48,406 bases of DNA from Marinitoga sp. 38H-ov (GCF_011057715.1 NZ_LNGH01000012.1:1-48406); one strand, 5' to 3'; numbered from the stretch's first letter, positions 17,017 through 26,220 are shown. The notes: generated by a model not told the origin, from the letters alone. Numbers and translations: made by a program.

Positions 17017-17957
17017 TGATGATTACAGATACTGCTATTGAAAAAGAATTAATAGAAAAAATAAAAGAATTAAAAGAAAAAAAAGAATATACTATTTTAG
17101 GTCATAATTATATAATTCCAGAATTACAAGATTTATCTGATATAACAGGAGATTCATTACAATTAGCAAGATTAGCTACAGAAATAGAAAACGATAAAAT
17201 TCTATTTCTCGGTGTAGATTTTATGGCAGAAACATTAAAAATATTAAATCCTAGTAAGAAAATAATAGTTCCAACAAAAGGTTCAACATGTCCTATGGCA
17301 AATTCTTTAACACCGGAGATAATAAAATCTTTTAAAGAAAAATATCCTAATGCACCAGTTGTATTATATGTTAATAGCACTGCAGAATGTAAAGTATTAG
17401 CAGATTATACATGTACCTCTGCTAATGCGGTTGACATTGTAAGTAAAATAGATTCTGATATTATATTATTTGGTCCAGATAAGAATTTAGGTTCATATGT
17501 TGCAGAAAAAACAGGAAAAACTATTATAACAATACCTGGGGATACTGGATATTGTTATGTTCATAATAGATTTTCTGTAAAAGACGTAGATATTGCAAGA
17601 GAAAAATATCCTAATGCAAAGATTATTGTGCATCCTGAAGCTCCAAAAGAAGTTAGGGACTTATGTGAATATATTGGTAGTACTGGACAAATGATGAGAT
17701 TCCCAAAAGAAGATAATACAAAAGAGTATATTATTGGGACAGAAATAGGAATGATTCATAAATTGTCTAAAACATTTAAAGATAAAAAATTCTATCCTTT
17801 AAAAGAATTAGGTATATGTAATAATATGAAAAAGAACAATTTGAAAAATGTATATGAAGCATTGTTAAATGAAGAAAATGAAATTCTTTTAGATGATGAA
17901 ATAATGGAAAAAGCTAAAATCCCTATAATTAATATGTTTAAATTGATGGAGGAATAA
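17016..17957 (+). CDS. nadA: Quinolinate synthase
   Basis: The protein has 313 residues, typical for NadA. It condenses iminoaspartate with dihydroxyacetone phosphate to quinolinate on a [4Fe-4S] cluster. The three cluster cysteines can be matched to those of the T. maritima enzyme: [17 protein letters not shown] and LGICNNMKK. Also visible are the early HNYI, the YVNSTAECK and TSANAV substrate motifs and HPEAPKEV. Start ATGs at 17016 and 17019 are both possible; AGGAGG lies upstream within nadX. Second gene of nadXAC. Confidence 0.95.
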   Translation: MMITDTAIEKELIEKIKELKEKKEYTILGHNYIIPELQDLSDITGDSLQLARLATEIENDKILFLGVDFMAETLKILNPSKKIIVPTKGSTCPMANSLTPEIIKSFKEKYPNAPVVLYVNSTAECKVLADYTCTSANAVDIVSKIDSDIILFGPDKNLGSYVAEKTGKTIITIPGDTGYCYVHNRFSVKDVDIAREKYPNAKIIVHPEAPKEVRDLCEYIGSTGQMMRFPKEDNTKEYIIGTEIGMIHKLSKTFKDKKFYPLKELGICNNMKKNNLKNVYEALLNEENEILLDDEIMEKAKIPIINMFKLMEE

Positions 17958-17959
17958 TA

Positions 17960-18778
17960 ATGTTTGATTATGAAATAAAATTATTAAAAGAATGGATAGA
18001 GAAAGATAATAATTTTTTTGATATAGCATCATATGAATTAAGGAATAAGGAAACAACAGCAGAAATATTATTAAAAAATAATAATGTTGTAGTATCAGGA
18101 ATAGAAATAATACAAAGATTATTAAGTGAATATAATATTTATTCAGAGTTTTATTATAATGATGGTGATTTTATAAATAATACAATTATAGGAAAAATAA
18201 AAGGAAATGCATATAATATATTGATTGTTGAAAGAACAATGCTTAATGTATTATCATTAATGAGTGCTATAGCAACTAAAACATATAATTTAGTAAGTAA
18301 AATAAATGGAAAAACAAAACTTGCAGCAACAAGAAAGGTTTTTCCAGGATTGGGTAATTTAGAAAAGTTAGCAGTTATTCATGGTGGTGGAGATACTCAT
18401 AGATGGAATTTATCTGAAAGTATAATGATAAAAGATAATCATATAGCATTATATGGTTCTATTGAAAATGCAATAAATGCAGTTAAAAAGTATAAATCAT
18501 TTACAAAAAAAATAGAGATTGAAGTAGAAAATGAAAAAGATACATTTTTAGCAGCAGAAAATAATGTGGATATTATTATGCTTGATAATTTTTCTGCTAA
18601 TGACGCAAAAGAATTAGCTAAAAAATTAAAATATAACTATCCTAATATTATAATAGAAGTATCTGGTGGTATTAGTGAAGATAATTATTTAGATTATGTT
18701 GATGATAATATAGACATTATATCTATGGGTAAATTAACAACAGAAATAAAATATGTTGATTATTCACTTGAGGTTTAA
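17960..18778 (+). CDS. nadC: Quinolinate phosphoribosyltransferase (carboxylating)
   Basis: The protein has 272 residues. It transfers phosphoribosyl from PRPP to quinolinate with loss of CO2, giving nicotinate mononucleotide. The family core AATRKVFPGLGNLEKLAV, then HGGGDTHRWNLSESIMIKDNH, is present; later MLDNF, EVSGGI and ISMGKLT form the barrel end. Two bases separate it from nadA. It closes a complete three-gene route from aspartate and is followed by a strong terminator. Confidence 0.96.
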   Translation: MFDYEIKLLKEWIEKDNNFFDIASYELRNKETTAEILLKNNNVVVSGIEIIQRLLSEYNIYSEFYYNDGDFINNTIIGKIKGNAYNILIVERTMLNVLSLMSAIATKTYNLVSKINGKTKLAATRKVFPGLGNLEKLAVIHGGGDTHRWNLSESIMIKDNHIALYGSIENAINAVKKYKSFTKKIEIEVENEKDTFLAAENNVDIIMLDNFSANDAKELAKKLKYNYPNIIIEVSGGISEDNYLDYVDDNIDIISMGKLTTEIKYVDYSLEV

Positions 18779-18806
18779 GCCCTTGTAGAAATACAAGGGC
18801 GTTTTT
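18779..18806 (+). terminator. Terminator of nadXAC
   Basis: 9-bp perfect stem GCCCTTGTA/TACAAGGGC, GAAA loop, then GTTTTT. Confidence 0.92.
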
Positions 18807-19007
18807 ATGTATATTAGAAAGAATTTCATTAATTATATTATCATTTATTATTTCATTATTATAATATTTAACATTATATGTATTCCAATTATTTCCATAT
18901 GGTAAACATTATTTTTTTATTTTATCCTAAAAATAAATTCAAATACCTAAATTTACTTATAGGTTTTATATTTTTAATAGTTTACAAATACCTCAAAACA
19001 TGATTAT

Positions 19008-19449
19008 TTAATCTTTAAAAGAATTTAGTAACCATAGTACTTCCTCTGTTTTATCGATTAATTTATAAAATGCTTTCATAACTTTATAGTTTTTTTCCCA
19101 AAAATCGCTTGGTAATTCTTTTTGAGTTGCTCTTGAAAAAGAAATTTTCACGATTATCAAAATTAAAATTATCAAATTGTTTATTCTTTTTTTTACTGTT
19201 GTATTCATTAAATATTCTTAATTCTTTTCCCTTAATATCTATATTTTCCAAATTTACTCGTATATCCAAATCAAAATTAAAGAAATTATGAAATGATTTA
19301 TTTCTAGAATTACTTATTTTATTTTTGTATGTTTCTAAATGAGGTTTATTATTGTTTTTTAATAAGTTAAACTTCTTTTATTTTTAAATTTCTCTAAACA
19401 AAATCCATACTGCTTATTTTGTTCTTCAACACGCTCTTTGACTTAATTT
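19008..19449 (-). pseudogene. Unidentified gene remnant, several frameshifts
   Basis: On the minus strand, frames join into one polar protein: KERVEEQNKQYGFCLEKFKN, then PHLETYKNKISNSRNKSFHN, then LENIDIKGKELRIFNEYNSK, and finally QKELPSDFWEKNYKVMKAFY and DKTEEVLWLLNSFKD before a stop at 19008. About 145 residues, with at least two shifts. No family recognised. Reading further left, 18930-18810 can also be read as WNTYNVKYYNNEIINDN, perhaps more of the same decayed locus. The region 18807-19007 otherwise shows nothing. Confidence 0.4.
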
Positions 19450-19452
19450 AGT

Positions 19453-19483
19453 AAAAAAACCGGGCATAATCCCCGGTTTTTTT
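19453..19483. terminator. Terminator of the AAA/PD-(D/E)XK gene
   Basis: AAAAAAACCGGG/CCCGGTTTTTTT-type stem with loop near 19465-19470. It works in both directions and lies just beyond the stop of the minus-strand gene at 19497. Confidence 0.88.
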
Positions 19484-19496
19484 ATTATATAATAAT

Positions 19497-21023
19497 TCAC
19501 ATAATTTTTGATGGACTTTCAAAGTTTGTTTTTATAAACAACACATGAATTTTTACTCCATCTTTTTCTTCTGTAATATATTCAAAATCTTCTATTGTAT
19601 TTGAATATACAATCAACCATCCTTCTTTTAATCCTTTTCTTTTTATGTATTCTATTAATTGTTTTTTTGCTTTTTCATATTCATTTCCTGTTATATCAAC
19701 CTTTACTTCTATTAAATATTCTTTGTTATTCAGGTTTATTAATAAATCTATCCTTCCTCCGCCTACTTCTGTTTCTGGATATACTTTTCCATCTATCGCT
19801 TCTACGTATAAGCTTAGAAATTGATCCAGATTATATTGATATACTCCTTCATAATAATTCCTTCCTTTAAACATTATCGCTCCTCTTTGTTTTATATATT
19901 CTATATATCTTTTTAGTAATTTATTTAAATCAAGACTACCATCTTCTCTTATATACGGCTTTATTGTATCCTTTATTGTTGCCATGTAAGTTTTTTCTCC
20001 ATTTACTTGTGGTTTAAATCTGTCATATAATGCTTTGTAATATAACGGCACTCTTACACAACATTTCCCTTCACAATTATCTATTACTCCATTTAAGTAT
20101 AAGTAATTTATTCTTTCATCATATATATTGAATTCAACACTTTCTGGTTCAAATAATATTTTCATTATTAATTCTTTTTCTTTTTCTGCTTTTGATATTA
20201 TATTTGATATATTTTTATCTATATATTGATGCATAAAATCATATAATGTTTTTTCAAAATGTTTTTCTGTTATTATCTTTTCTCCTTTTGCCTTTTTTGC
20301 CACTAAATCATATGCCAGTGCATTGGTTAATCCCGGCTGCCCTCCCGCATTATGCCATATTAGTTCTTTTACTTTTTCTTCAAACACCTGCCCTGTTTCT
20401 TTTTCATGTTGGTTTAATAAGTCATATACCTGTTCTTTTGTAAAATACGGCACTTCCATATGTTCTGCTATGTTAAACGGACTTGCATTGTCTTCCAATA
20501 CTCCACTTAAATATCCTACACTTATTAATATTACGCTTCTTAGTTTATAACCTTGCCTTGAATGATATATATCTCTTATTACATGCAAAAATTCATTCAT
20601 TAATTTTTCTTCTAATATTTCAAATTCATCTATCATTAATATTACTTCTTTTCCAAATTTTTCATTTATATCCATTATATATTCATCCAGATCGCTTATT
20701 GCTGCTATCTTTTTTGGTTCAAATTCTATCTTCATATTAAAATCAAAGAAATTTTTAATCTTTTTAGTGAATTGTTTTATAAACTTTTCTTCAATTTTTA
20801 TATTCCCAAAACTTTCAAAAGATATAAATATTGGCAAATATTTTTCTTTTATTTTCTCAACTATATCATTCAAGAATGTTGTTTTTCCGCTCTGTCTTGG
20901 TGCAGAGACTGTGAAATATCTCCAATTTTCTATATGATCAAGTGCTTCTTTCATCAATTCCGGTCTTTCCACATAATAACATGTTTTCCTATCAACAGGT
21001 CCGCTTGTACAAAATCTTCTCAT
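19497..21023 (-). CDS. AAA ATPase with C-terminal PD-(D/E)XK domain (paralog A)
   Basis: The protein has 508 residues. The N-terminal ATPase has a CTSGPVDRKTCYYVERPELM start, Walker A APRQSGKTT (about 41-49) and Walker B ILMIDEFEIL. A winged-helix-like middle has a Cys pair (NCEGKCCV). The C-terminus holds a PD-(D/E)XK nuclease core: VGGGRIDLLINLNNK, then YLIEVKVD, with Asp and E-x-K in register. The family (AAA_35-like) is highly copied in Thermotogota genomes and may be selfish or defensive; its role is unproven. An extended -10 (TGTGATATAAT) is found upstream, shared with paralog B at 22771. Confidence 0.82.
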   Translation of the reverse strand: MRRFCTSGPVDRKTCYYVERPELMKEALDHIENWRYFTVSAPRQSGKTTFLNDIVEKIKEKYLPIFISFESFGNIKIEEKFIKQFTKKIKNFFDFNMKIEFEPKKIAAISDLDEYIMDINEKFGKEVILMIDEFEILEEKLMNEFLHVIRDIYHSRQGYKLRSVILISVGYLSGVLEDNASPFNIAEHMEVPYFTKEQVYDLLNQHEKETGQVFEEKVKELIWHNAGGQPGLTNALAYDLVAKKAKGEKIITEKHFEKTLYDFMHQYIDKNISNIISKAEKEKELIMKILFEPESVEFNIYDERINYLYLNGVIDNCEGKCCVRVPLYYKALYDRFKPQVNGEKTYMATIKDTIKPYIREDGSLDLNKLLKRYIEYIKQRGAIMFKGRNYYEGVYQYNLDQFLSLYVEAIDGKVYPETEVGGGRIDLLINLNNKEYLIEVKVDITGNEYEKAKKQLIEYIKRKGLKEGWLIVYSNTIEDFEYITEEKDGVKIHVLFIKTNFESPSKIM

Positions 21024-21061
21024 CTTTACACCTCCATAACTAAATTATATCACATTTCAAT

Positions 21062-21093
21062 AACAAAAACCGGGCATCAAACCCGGCTTTGTT
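21062..21093 (-). terminator. Terminator of the PF09820-type ATPase gene
   Basis: Stem with CCGGG/CCCGG core, overlapping the stop codon at 21092-21094. T-rich on the minus strand (TTTTTGTTA). Confidence 0.8.
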
Positions 21094-22753
21094 ATTTCAC
21101 AATTATTTCCACATTCTTTTTATCAAATGCAATAGCCACTTTTATTACCTTTTCTATCCCATAACTTTTTATTTCTTCTTCATATCCTTTTTCTTCTATT
21201 TGTTTTATTCCTAATTCAGCACTACTTTTTAAATCTCCTTCTTTTATATAATGTTTTTTGAATTCAAATATTATTCCAGGTTCTTTTTTTTCTTTTGGTA
21301 TTAATATTACATCTGCTCTTCCATATCCTGCTTCTCTGTTGCTTTTTACTATGTATTTTTTGCTTAATCCTACTATCATTCCTAATATTAACCCATGATA
21401 AAATCTTTCTGGTTCTTCTCCACTTACGTCAAAATAACTTATTGTTCTTTCCACTATTTTTTTGAAGGCTATTTTGAATTCTTCATAGTTTTCATGTATT
21501 AATTCCATTAATATACTTTCATAATGTATTTTACTTTCTTTTATTATATCCACCACTGTTTTTTTGAAGAATTGTAATGTTTCTTTGTTTGTTATTCTAA
21601 GACTATATCTTGGCTCTCCTTCTTCTCCTGTGTGTTCTACCCATGTCAGATATCCTGTGAATAGAAATAATGTCCATATGCTTTCTTCTGTACTCTTGTC
21701 TAAATCTCCATATACTAAGTTTTCATCTATACTACTTTCTATTGTTTTTCCTTCTATTAATTCTTCTATTTTTGTTTTTACTTCTGCTGTACTCTGTTTT
21801 ATCAATCTTTTTATTAATTCATTTCCACTTGTGTTTATCCAGTAATATTCTATTTTTCCTTTATTCCTTGCCAGGTTTATTATTGAATATGGATTATATA
21901 TTTTCAGTCCTCCAAAATTATATCCGTTATACCATTCTATTACCTTTTCTTTTTCATATTCCAATCCATAATATTTTAATGTTTCTTCTACTTCTTCCCA
22001 GGTTAATCCAAATTTATCTTTGAACAAATCACCTAATACTGTTGAGACATCAAGATTATTTACTCCTGTAAATATGCTTTCTTTTGCCACCCTTGTTATT
22101 CCTGTTAATACTCCCTTTTCTAAATACTCATTGTCTTTTAATGCACATCCTAACATGTTTCCCATGAAATTTATGAATTCTTTATAATATCCATTTAAAT
22201 ATGATTGTTGTATCGGTGTGTCGTATTCGTCTATTAATAGTATTACTTTTTGGCCATAGTATCGGTATAAATATTCTGACATATTTTTTAGACTATTTAT
22301 ATATTCTGCTTCCTCCGCTTTTTTGTACATTATTTTGTTATACACTTCTTTTTCTGGTTCATATAATTTTTCCATTATTTTTTCATTTAATATATATACT
22401 TTTGCTATCGCTTCTATAATTATATCTTTTAATAATTTTATATTATCTGCTTTTGCATCTTTAAAGGTTATATATATTACAGGATATTTATTTAAATATT
22501 TTTCTATTATCTCTTTTTCCTGCCATATCTTCAGGTTTTTAAATAAATGTTTGTTATCCTCTTCATTACTAAAAAAATATTTCATCATGCTCATATTTAA
22601 TGTTTTCCCAAACCTTCTTGGACGGGTTATTAATATTGAATCTCCACTTTCTATTATTTCTTTTATTAACAAGCTTTTATCTATATAATAAATATCATTT
22701 TTAATTATATCTTTAAAATCACTTTTCCCTATTGGTAATCTTTTTAATTTCAT
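21092..22753 (-). CDS. AAA-ATPase-like plus PD-(D/E)XK protein (PF09820/PDDEXK_9 type)
   Basis: About 553 residues. The N-terminal ATPase has the family phrase LPIGKSDFKDIIKND and YIDKSLLIKEII, Walker A TRPRRFGKT and Walker B ILLIDEYDTP. The middle has WYNGYNFGGLKIYNPYSIIN. The C-terminal nuclease-like part has GYGRADVILIP and IIFEFKK, with Asp and E-x-K. Many gut and thermophilic bacteria carry dozens of these; function is unknown. The ATG at 22753 is preferred over GTG 22762 (GAGGTG, 6-base spacing). It lies between two paralogs of a different AAA family on the same strand, 17 bases after the upstream gene. Confidence 0.85.
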   Translation of the reverse strand: MKLKRLPIGKSDFKDIIKNDIYYIDKSLLIKEIIESGDSILITRPRRFGKTLNMSMMKYFFSNEEDNKHLFKNLKIWQEKEIIEKYLNKYPVIYITFKDAKADNIKLLKDIIIEAIAKVYILNEKIMEKLYEPEKEVYNKIMYKKAEEAEYINSLKNMSEYLYRYYGQKVILLIDEYDTPIQQSYLNGYYKEFINFMGNMLGCALKDNEYLEKGVLTGITRVAKESIFTGVNNLDVSTVLGDLFKDKFGLTWEEVEETLKYYGLEYEKEKVIEWYNGYNFGGLKIYNPYSIINLARNKGKIEYYWINTSGNELIKRLIKQSTAEVKTKIEELIEGKTIESSIDENLVYGDLDKSTEESIWTLFLFTGYLTWVEHTGEEGEPRYSLRITNKETLQFFKKTVVDIIKESKIHYESILMELIHENYEEFKIAFKKIVERTISYFDVSGEEPERFYHGLILGMIVGLSKKYIVKSNREAGYGRADVILIPKEKKEPGIIFEFKKHYIKEGDLKSSAELGIKQIEEKGYEEEIKSYGIEKVIKVAIAFDKKNVEIIVK

Positions 22754-22770
22754 CAATCCCACCTCTGGGT

Positions 22771-24297
22771 TTATTGTACTTTCGATGGACTTTCAAAGTT
22801 TGTTTTTATAAACCATATATGCAATTTTTTATCTTCATATTTTTCCAATATATATTCAAAATCTTCTATTGAACTTGAATATACTATTAACCATCCTTCA
22901 TTTAAATCATTCCTTTTTATGTATTCTATTAATTGTTTTTTCGCTTTTTCATATTCATTTCCTGTTATATCAACCTTTACTTCTATTAAATACTCTTTGT
23001 TATTAAAGTTTATTAATAAGTCTATCCTTCCTCCACCTACCTGCGTTTCTGGATATACTTTTCCTTCTGCTGCTTCTATGTATAAACTTAAAAATTGATC
23101 AAGATTATATTGATATACTCCTTCATAATAATTCCTTCCTTTAAACATTACCGCTCCTCTTTGTTTTATATATTTTATATATCTTTTTAGTAGTTTATTT
23201 AAATCTAAGCTTCCATCATCTTTTATATATGGCCTTATTGTATCCTTTATTGTTGCCATGTAAGTTTTTTCTCCATTTACTTGTGGTTTGAAATGATTGT
23301 ATAATTTTTTATAATACAACGGTACTTTCACACAACAATATCCATTACACTCATCTATTACTCCATTTAAATATAAATATTTTATTCTTTCATCACTTAT
23401 ATCAAATTCTATTTTATCTGGTTCAAATAAAATCTGCATTATTAAATCTTTTTCATTTTTTGCTTTTGATATTACATTTTCTATGTTTTTATTTATATAC
23501 TTTTTCAGAAAATCATATAGTGTCTTGTCAAAATGGGATTTTGTTACTATCTTTTCATTTTTTGCTTTTTTGACTACTAAATCATATGCTAATGCATTGG
23601 TTAATCCTGGTTGTCCCCCACCATTATGCCATATGAGCTCTTTTACTTCTTCTTCAAATATCTGTCCTGTTTCTTTTTCATGTTGTATTAATAAGTCATA
23701 TACCTGTTCTTTTGTAAAATATGGCACTTCCATATGCTCTGCTATATTAAATGGACTTGCATTATCTTCTAATATTCCACTTAAATATCCTACGCTTATT
23801 AGTATTACACTTCTTAATCTATGTAACTCTTTTTTATGATATATACTTCTTATTGCATGTAAAAAATCATTTATTATTTTAGAATTTTTAAATCTTTCAA
23901 ACTCATCTATCATTAATATTATTTCTTTTCCTGTTTTCATATGTATTTCTTTTATTAAATCTTTTATTTCATCGGTAATAGTTGGTATTTTTAATTCTAA
24001 ATCTATATTATGTCTATAATTAATATCTTCAATTATATCCTCTGTAAATACCTTTAGAAATTGTTGTTTGTTTTCTATATCATAACTTTCAAAGGATATG
24101 AATATAGGCAAATATTTATCTTTTGTTTTTTCAACTATATCATTTAAAAATGTAGTTTTTCCCGTTTGTCTTGGTGCAGAAACTGTAAAGTATCTCCAAT
24201 TTTCTATATGATCAATTGCTTCTTCCATTAATTCTGGTCTTTCTACATAATAACATGTTTTTCTATCAACAGGTCCGCTTGTACAAAATCTTCTCAT
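22771..24297 (-). CDS. AAA ATPase with C-terminal PD-(D/E)XK domain (paralog B)
   Basis: The protein has 508 residues, the same length as paralog A at 19497 and close in sequence over the whole length. The most divergent part is residues 70-150, after Walker A (APRQTGKTT) and around Walker B (LMIDEFERF), with partial divergence in the winged-helix middle. The nuclease motifs VGGGRIDLLINFNNK and LIEVKVD are kept. The same start phrase (MRRFCTSGPVDRK) and an extended -10 TGTGATATAATT occur upstream. The pair seems to be a duplication, with a different AAA/PD-(D/E)XK gene in between. Confidence 0.82.
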   Translation of the reverse strand: MRRFCTSGPVDRKTCYYVERPELMEEAIDHIENWRYFTVSAPRQTGKTTFLNDIVEKTKDKYLPIFISFESYDIENKQQFLKVFTEDIIEDINYRHNIDLELKIPTITDEIKDLIKEIHMKTGKEIILMIDEFERFKNSKIINDFLHAIRSIYHKKELHRLRSVILISVGYLSGILEDNASPFNIAEHMEVPYFTKEQVYDLLIQHEKETGQIFEEEVKELIWHNGGGQPGLTNALAYDLVVKKAKNEKIVTKSHFDKTLYDFLKKYINKNIENVISKAKNEKDLIMQILFEPDKIEFDISDERIKYLYLNGVIDECNGYCCVKVPLYYKKLYNHFKPQVNGEKTYMATIKDTIRPYIKDDGSLDLNKLLKRYIKYIKQRGAVMFKGRNYYEGVYQYNLDQFLSLYIEAAEGKVYPETQVGGGRIDLLINFNNKEYLIEVKVDITGNEYEKAKKQLIEYIKRNDLNEGWLIVYSSSIEDFEYILEKYEDKKLHIWFIKTNFESPSKVQ

Positions 24298-24385
24298 TAC
24301 CTCACCTCCACAACTGAATTATATCACACTTAGTAACTTCATTTGCAAATAATTCCTCAACTATTCCCAAGCAAAAACACTAAGA

Positions 24386-24410
24386 TATACTACAATTGTC
24401 AGCGCTGGCA
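24386..24410 (+). promoter_or_regulatory. Conserved -10 and palindrome of module copy 1
   Basis: TATACT (24386-24391), followed by ACAAT and TGTCAGCGCTGGCA (24397-24410), one base off a perfect 14-bp palindrome. The same arrangement with the perfect palindrome is at 34713-34737. The position at the start site suits an operator or a 5' hairpin. Confidence 0.6.
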
Positions 24411-24517
24411 AAGAAGAAAAATAAAAAACTAACAATAGACAAGAAAGAAAAATTAAAACAAAAAAAGTAAAACTAAGAAAAGAGAATTTAATAAAAAAAT
24501 TGAAAGGAGATGAGATT

Positions 24518-24733
24518 ATGGCAACTAAAGTTAATTTAGGAGACAAAGTTAGAATATCATTTGATTATGGAGTAGATGGAAATGGGAAACAAATTATAAA
24601 AAGGAAAGCATTTCCAATAATAGCAGGAGCAACAGATGAACAAGTATATACAGCAGCAAGTAAATTTGCATCATTATGTGAAAAAACATTAGTAGAAATT
24701 GAAAAAATAGAAAATTATGAATTACAAGCATAA
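24518..24733 (+). CDS. DUF1659-family small protein (copy 1)
   Basis: About 71 residues (MATKVNLGDKVRISFDYGVD start). Beta-rich first half and a helical second half (DEQVYTAASKFASLCEKTLV) fit DUF1659, short proteins of unknown function common in Firmicutes and Thermotogota, usually paired with DUF2922. The ATG at 24518 is preferred to 24500, as GGAGATGA lies just before it. Followed 16 bases later by the DUF2922 gene. A nearly identical copy is at 34812. Confidence 0.85.
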   Translation: MATKVNLGDKVRISFDYGVDGNGKQIIKRKAFPIIAGATDEQVYTAASKFASLCEKTLVEIEKIENYELQA

Positions 24734-24749
24734 TAGGAGGTGATTTAGC

Positions 24750-24962
24750 ATGGCAAAGAAATTAAGAATGACATTTGTAAATACAGTAGATGGAAAAAGA
24801 AAAACAATATATTTAAATGATCCAAGAGCAGATTTAACAGAAACAGAAGTACAAAACGCAATGGATTCATTTATAGGAGTATTAGTTCCAGCAGGGTATG
24901 AAAAAGATAATGCAACAATAGTAGATACAACATCAAATGAATTATTTGATTTAATTCAGTAA
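24750..24962 (+). CDS. DUF2922-family small protein (copy 1)
   Basis: The protein has 70 residues: a beta hairpin (RMTFVNTVDGKRKTIYLNDP), then a helix (ETEVQNAMDSFIGVLV) and a short end. This matches DUF2922, the usual partner of DUF1659; function is unknown. Only one residue (Thr8 for Ser8) differs from the copy at 35138. AGGAGGTG precedes it and a CCGGGG terminator follows. Confidence 0.87.
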   Translation: MAKKLRMTFVNTVDGKRKTIYLNDPRADLTETEVQNAMDSFIGVLVPAGYEKDNATIVDTTSNELFDLIQ

Positions 24963-24963
24963 C

Positions 24964-24993
24964 AAATAACCGGGGGCAACCCCGGTTTTATTT
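24964..24993 (+). terminator. Terminator of module copy 1
   Basis: ATAACCGGGG/CCCCGGTTTTAT stem with GCAA-type loop. Its relative follows module copy 2 at 35352-35380. Confidence 0.9.
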
Positions 24994-25131
24994 GCAGATC
25001 AATTTAAACTTATATTCAAAATATTTTTAAAAATAGTATTCGTGTCTTAGTGAAATTATTAACTCAAAATCTAAAATAATAAAAATGAGATAAAATAATT
25101 TGGATTTCTTAAAATATTATTATTAAACATA

Positions 25132-25227
25132 ATGGATCAATTTTTTAAAATGCTGACAGAAATTTCAAAAGAAGGAAAAAAAAATAAGAGAACTAAAAAA
25201 GGATTACAGAAAAATTCACCACATTGA
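25132..25227 (+). pseudogene. Remnant of the third module gene (partner of 35450)
   Basis: ATG at 25132 opens MDQFFKMLTEISKEGKKN, then ends after 31 codons. Compared with the gene at 35450, DQFFKMLTE aligns with DYFFKLLTE, and a neighbouring frame (KIRELKKDYRKI) aligns with KIKELKEIQKNF. It is thus a shortened, frameshifted copy, showing that the module once had three genes at both sites. The rest of 24994-25490 shows no other gene. Confidence 0.55.
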
Positions 25228-25492
25228 TTTCTAACTATTTTATAGTAAAAAAGTAATATATATCTTCTAATAATAGTTAAAACAAATAACCCTCAAATTT
25301 TAAGACATTCAAAAGTCAACTCATTTATAAATTTTATACAAAAAATATTATAATCTAGAAAAATATTAAATTATATTTGTTGCACATATTCATTATTTAC
25401 ACAGTATTTTAAAATGACTCGATTTAATTATTAAATCATATTTGTTTAAAATCTTTATAAATTGAAGTAAGTCGTCTTTTTTACAAAAAAAT

Positions 25493-25534
25493 TTGAGATA
25501 AGCTCTTGAGCTTTCATCTCATTGCTTATCTCAA
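25493..25534 (-). terminator. Terminator of the small gene at 25544
   Basis: 11-bp stem TTGAGATAAGC/GCTTATCTCAA (25493-25503 with 25524-25534) with a 20-nt loop, followed on the minus strand by a T-rich run. Confidence 0.6.
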
Positions 25535-25543
25535 TTAGTTTTT

Positions 25544-25717
25544 TTAACGAAATAATGTTTTTCTTAATTTTTCAACACCTTCTTTCTCTCTTTTTGGCGA
25601 TACCAATTTTCTATCTATTTTTATGGGTTTAGAAGGTGTTTGTATTATTCTAATAAAACTTTTTACTTCTTTTTTGCTTTTCAAAGTAAAGTCCCTATCA
25701 AAAGATGTTGTTACCAT
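25544..25717 (-). CDS. Small basic protein, unknown
   Basis: About 57 residues (MVTTSFDRDFTLKSKKEVKS start). A beta start, a short helix (KKEVKSFIRII), then SKPIKIDRKLVSPKREKEGV and a helical end. I recall similar short ORFs in Clostridia and Thermotogota near toxin or mobile genes but know no function. The ATG at 25717 with GAGGTG 6 bases upstream is preferred over GTG 25726. It has its own terminator. It could be an orphan antitoxin; not shown. Confidence 0.55.
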   Translation of the reverse strand: MVTTSFDRDFTLKSKKEVKSFIRIIQTPSKPIKIDRKLVSPKREKEGVEKLRKTLFR

Positions 25718-25984
25718 TATAATCACCTCGCTTCTCGTCTAATTATCTTCTATTATCATTATATAACTTTTTATCAAAAATACAGAATTACCACAAGATA
25801 TAAGAAAAAATATAAGTTTTAGAATCTTTAGAATTTATCAAAATGCAATTGATGTGCAACCTGTTTCTTTTTAGAATTATATTTTTTTTAAATTACATTT
25901 CGTCACACTTTTCATTTCTTTCTAATGTTAGTTAAAAGAAACTATTTATATAAGTAATAGTTTTAAACAAATAAAATTAAAAAA

Positions 25985-26111
25985 AGGCGTTAAGAGCTTA
26001 CGCTCGAAACGCCTATCCACTTTGGGATTAATTTTTCATTCGCTTGGGCCTCTAAGGGCATTAAAAATTTAACTCGCTTGGGCCTCTAAGGGCATAGTAA
26101 TACATAATCAC
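25985..26111 (-). ncRNA. Candidate small RNA with two direct repeats and its own terminator
   Basis: On the minus strand a promoter (26118-26146) is followed by two identical 22-bp units (26074-26095 and 26040-26061, 34-nt period), a small stem (AUCC/GGAU) and a strong terminator at 26014-25985 (AGGCGTT/AACGCCT with inner GAGC/GCTC, then T7). Each unit can fold as GCC(CUUAGA)GGC, with loop CUU able to pair with the following AAG, an H-type pseudoknot. Repeated pseudoknot RNAs are the antitoxins of type III toxin-antitoxin systems. No ORF is present. A PemK/MazF-like gene lies 110 bases upstream on the same strand. Role is inferred. Confidence 0.55.
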
Positions 26112-26117
26112 ATGTAT

Positions 26118-26146
26118 ACTATAACATAAAAACGTCAATTTGTTAA
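26118..26146 (-). promoter_or_regulatory. Promoter of the candidate small RNA
   Basis: Minus strand TTAACA (26146-26141), exactly 17-bp spacer, TATAGT (26123-26118). The start would be near 26111. Confidence 0.65.
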
Positions 26147-26220
26147 ACTGATAATAGTATTATATTGACTGATTTAGCATAATTATATAAAAATATTCTC
26201 AATTACAAACTATTTTCTTG

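Larger units (their letters stand above)
24330..24990 (+). repeat. Segmental repeat, DUF1659-DUF2922 module copy 1
   Basis: This stretch (leader, palindrome, two small genes, terminator) is repeated in the same orientation at about 34660-35380. The two DUF2922 genes differ at only a handful of bases; leader and terminator are also alike. A 110-bp insert separates the two genes in copy 2 but not here. Confidence 0.85.

Noticed and set aside
19014-19449. Remnant as part of the AAA/PD-(D/E)XK family
   Set aside because: No Walker, GGRID or EVK motif could be aligned in any frame, so it was left unassigned.
21564-22688. Several plus-strand hydrophobic frames
   Set aside because: They are complements of the AAA/PD-(D/E)XK gene; hydrophobicity comes from the complement of Lys/Glu codons.
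25985-26014. Terminator hairpin as a rho-independent stop for a plus-strand gene
   Set aside because: The T-run lies on the minus-strand side and no plus-strand gene precedes it.
26040-26095. Two identical 22-bp direct repeats as a CRISPR mini-array
   Set aside because: The spacer is only 12 bp and AT-rich, just two units exist, no cas gene is near, and promoter plus terminator point to a discrete RNA.
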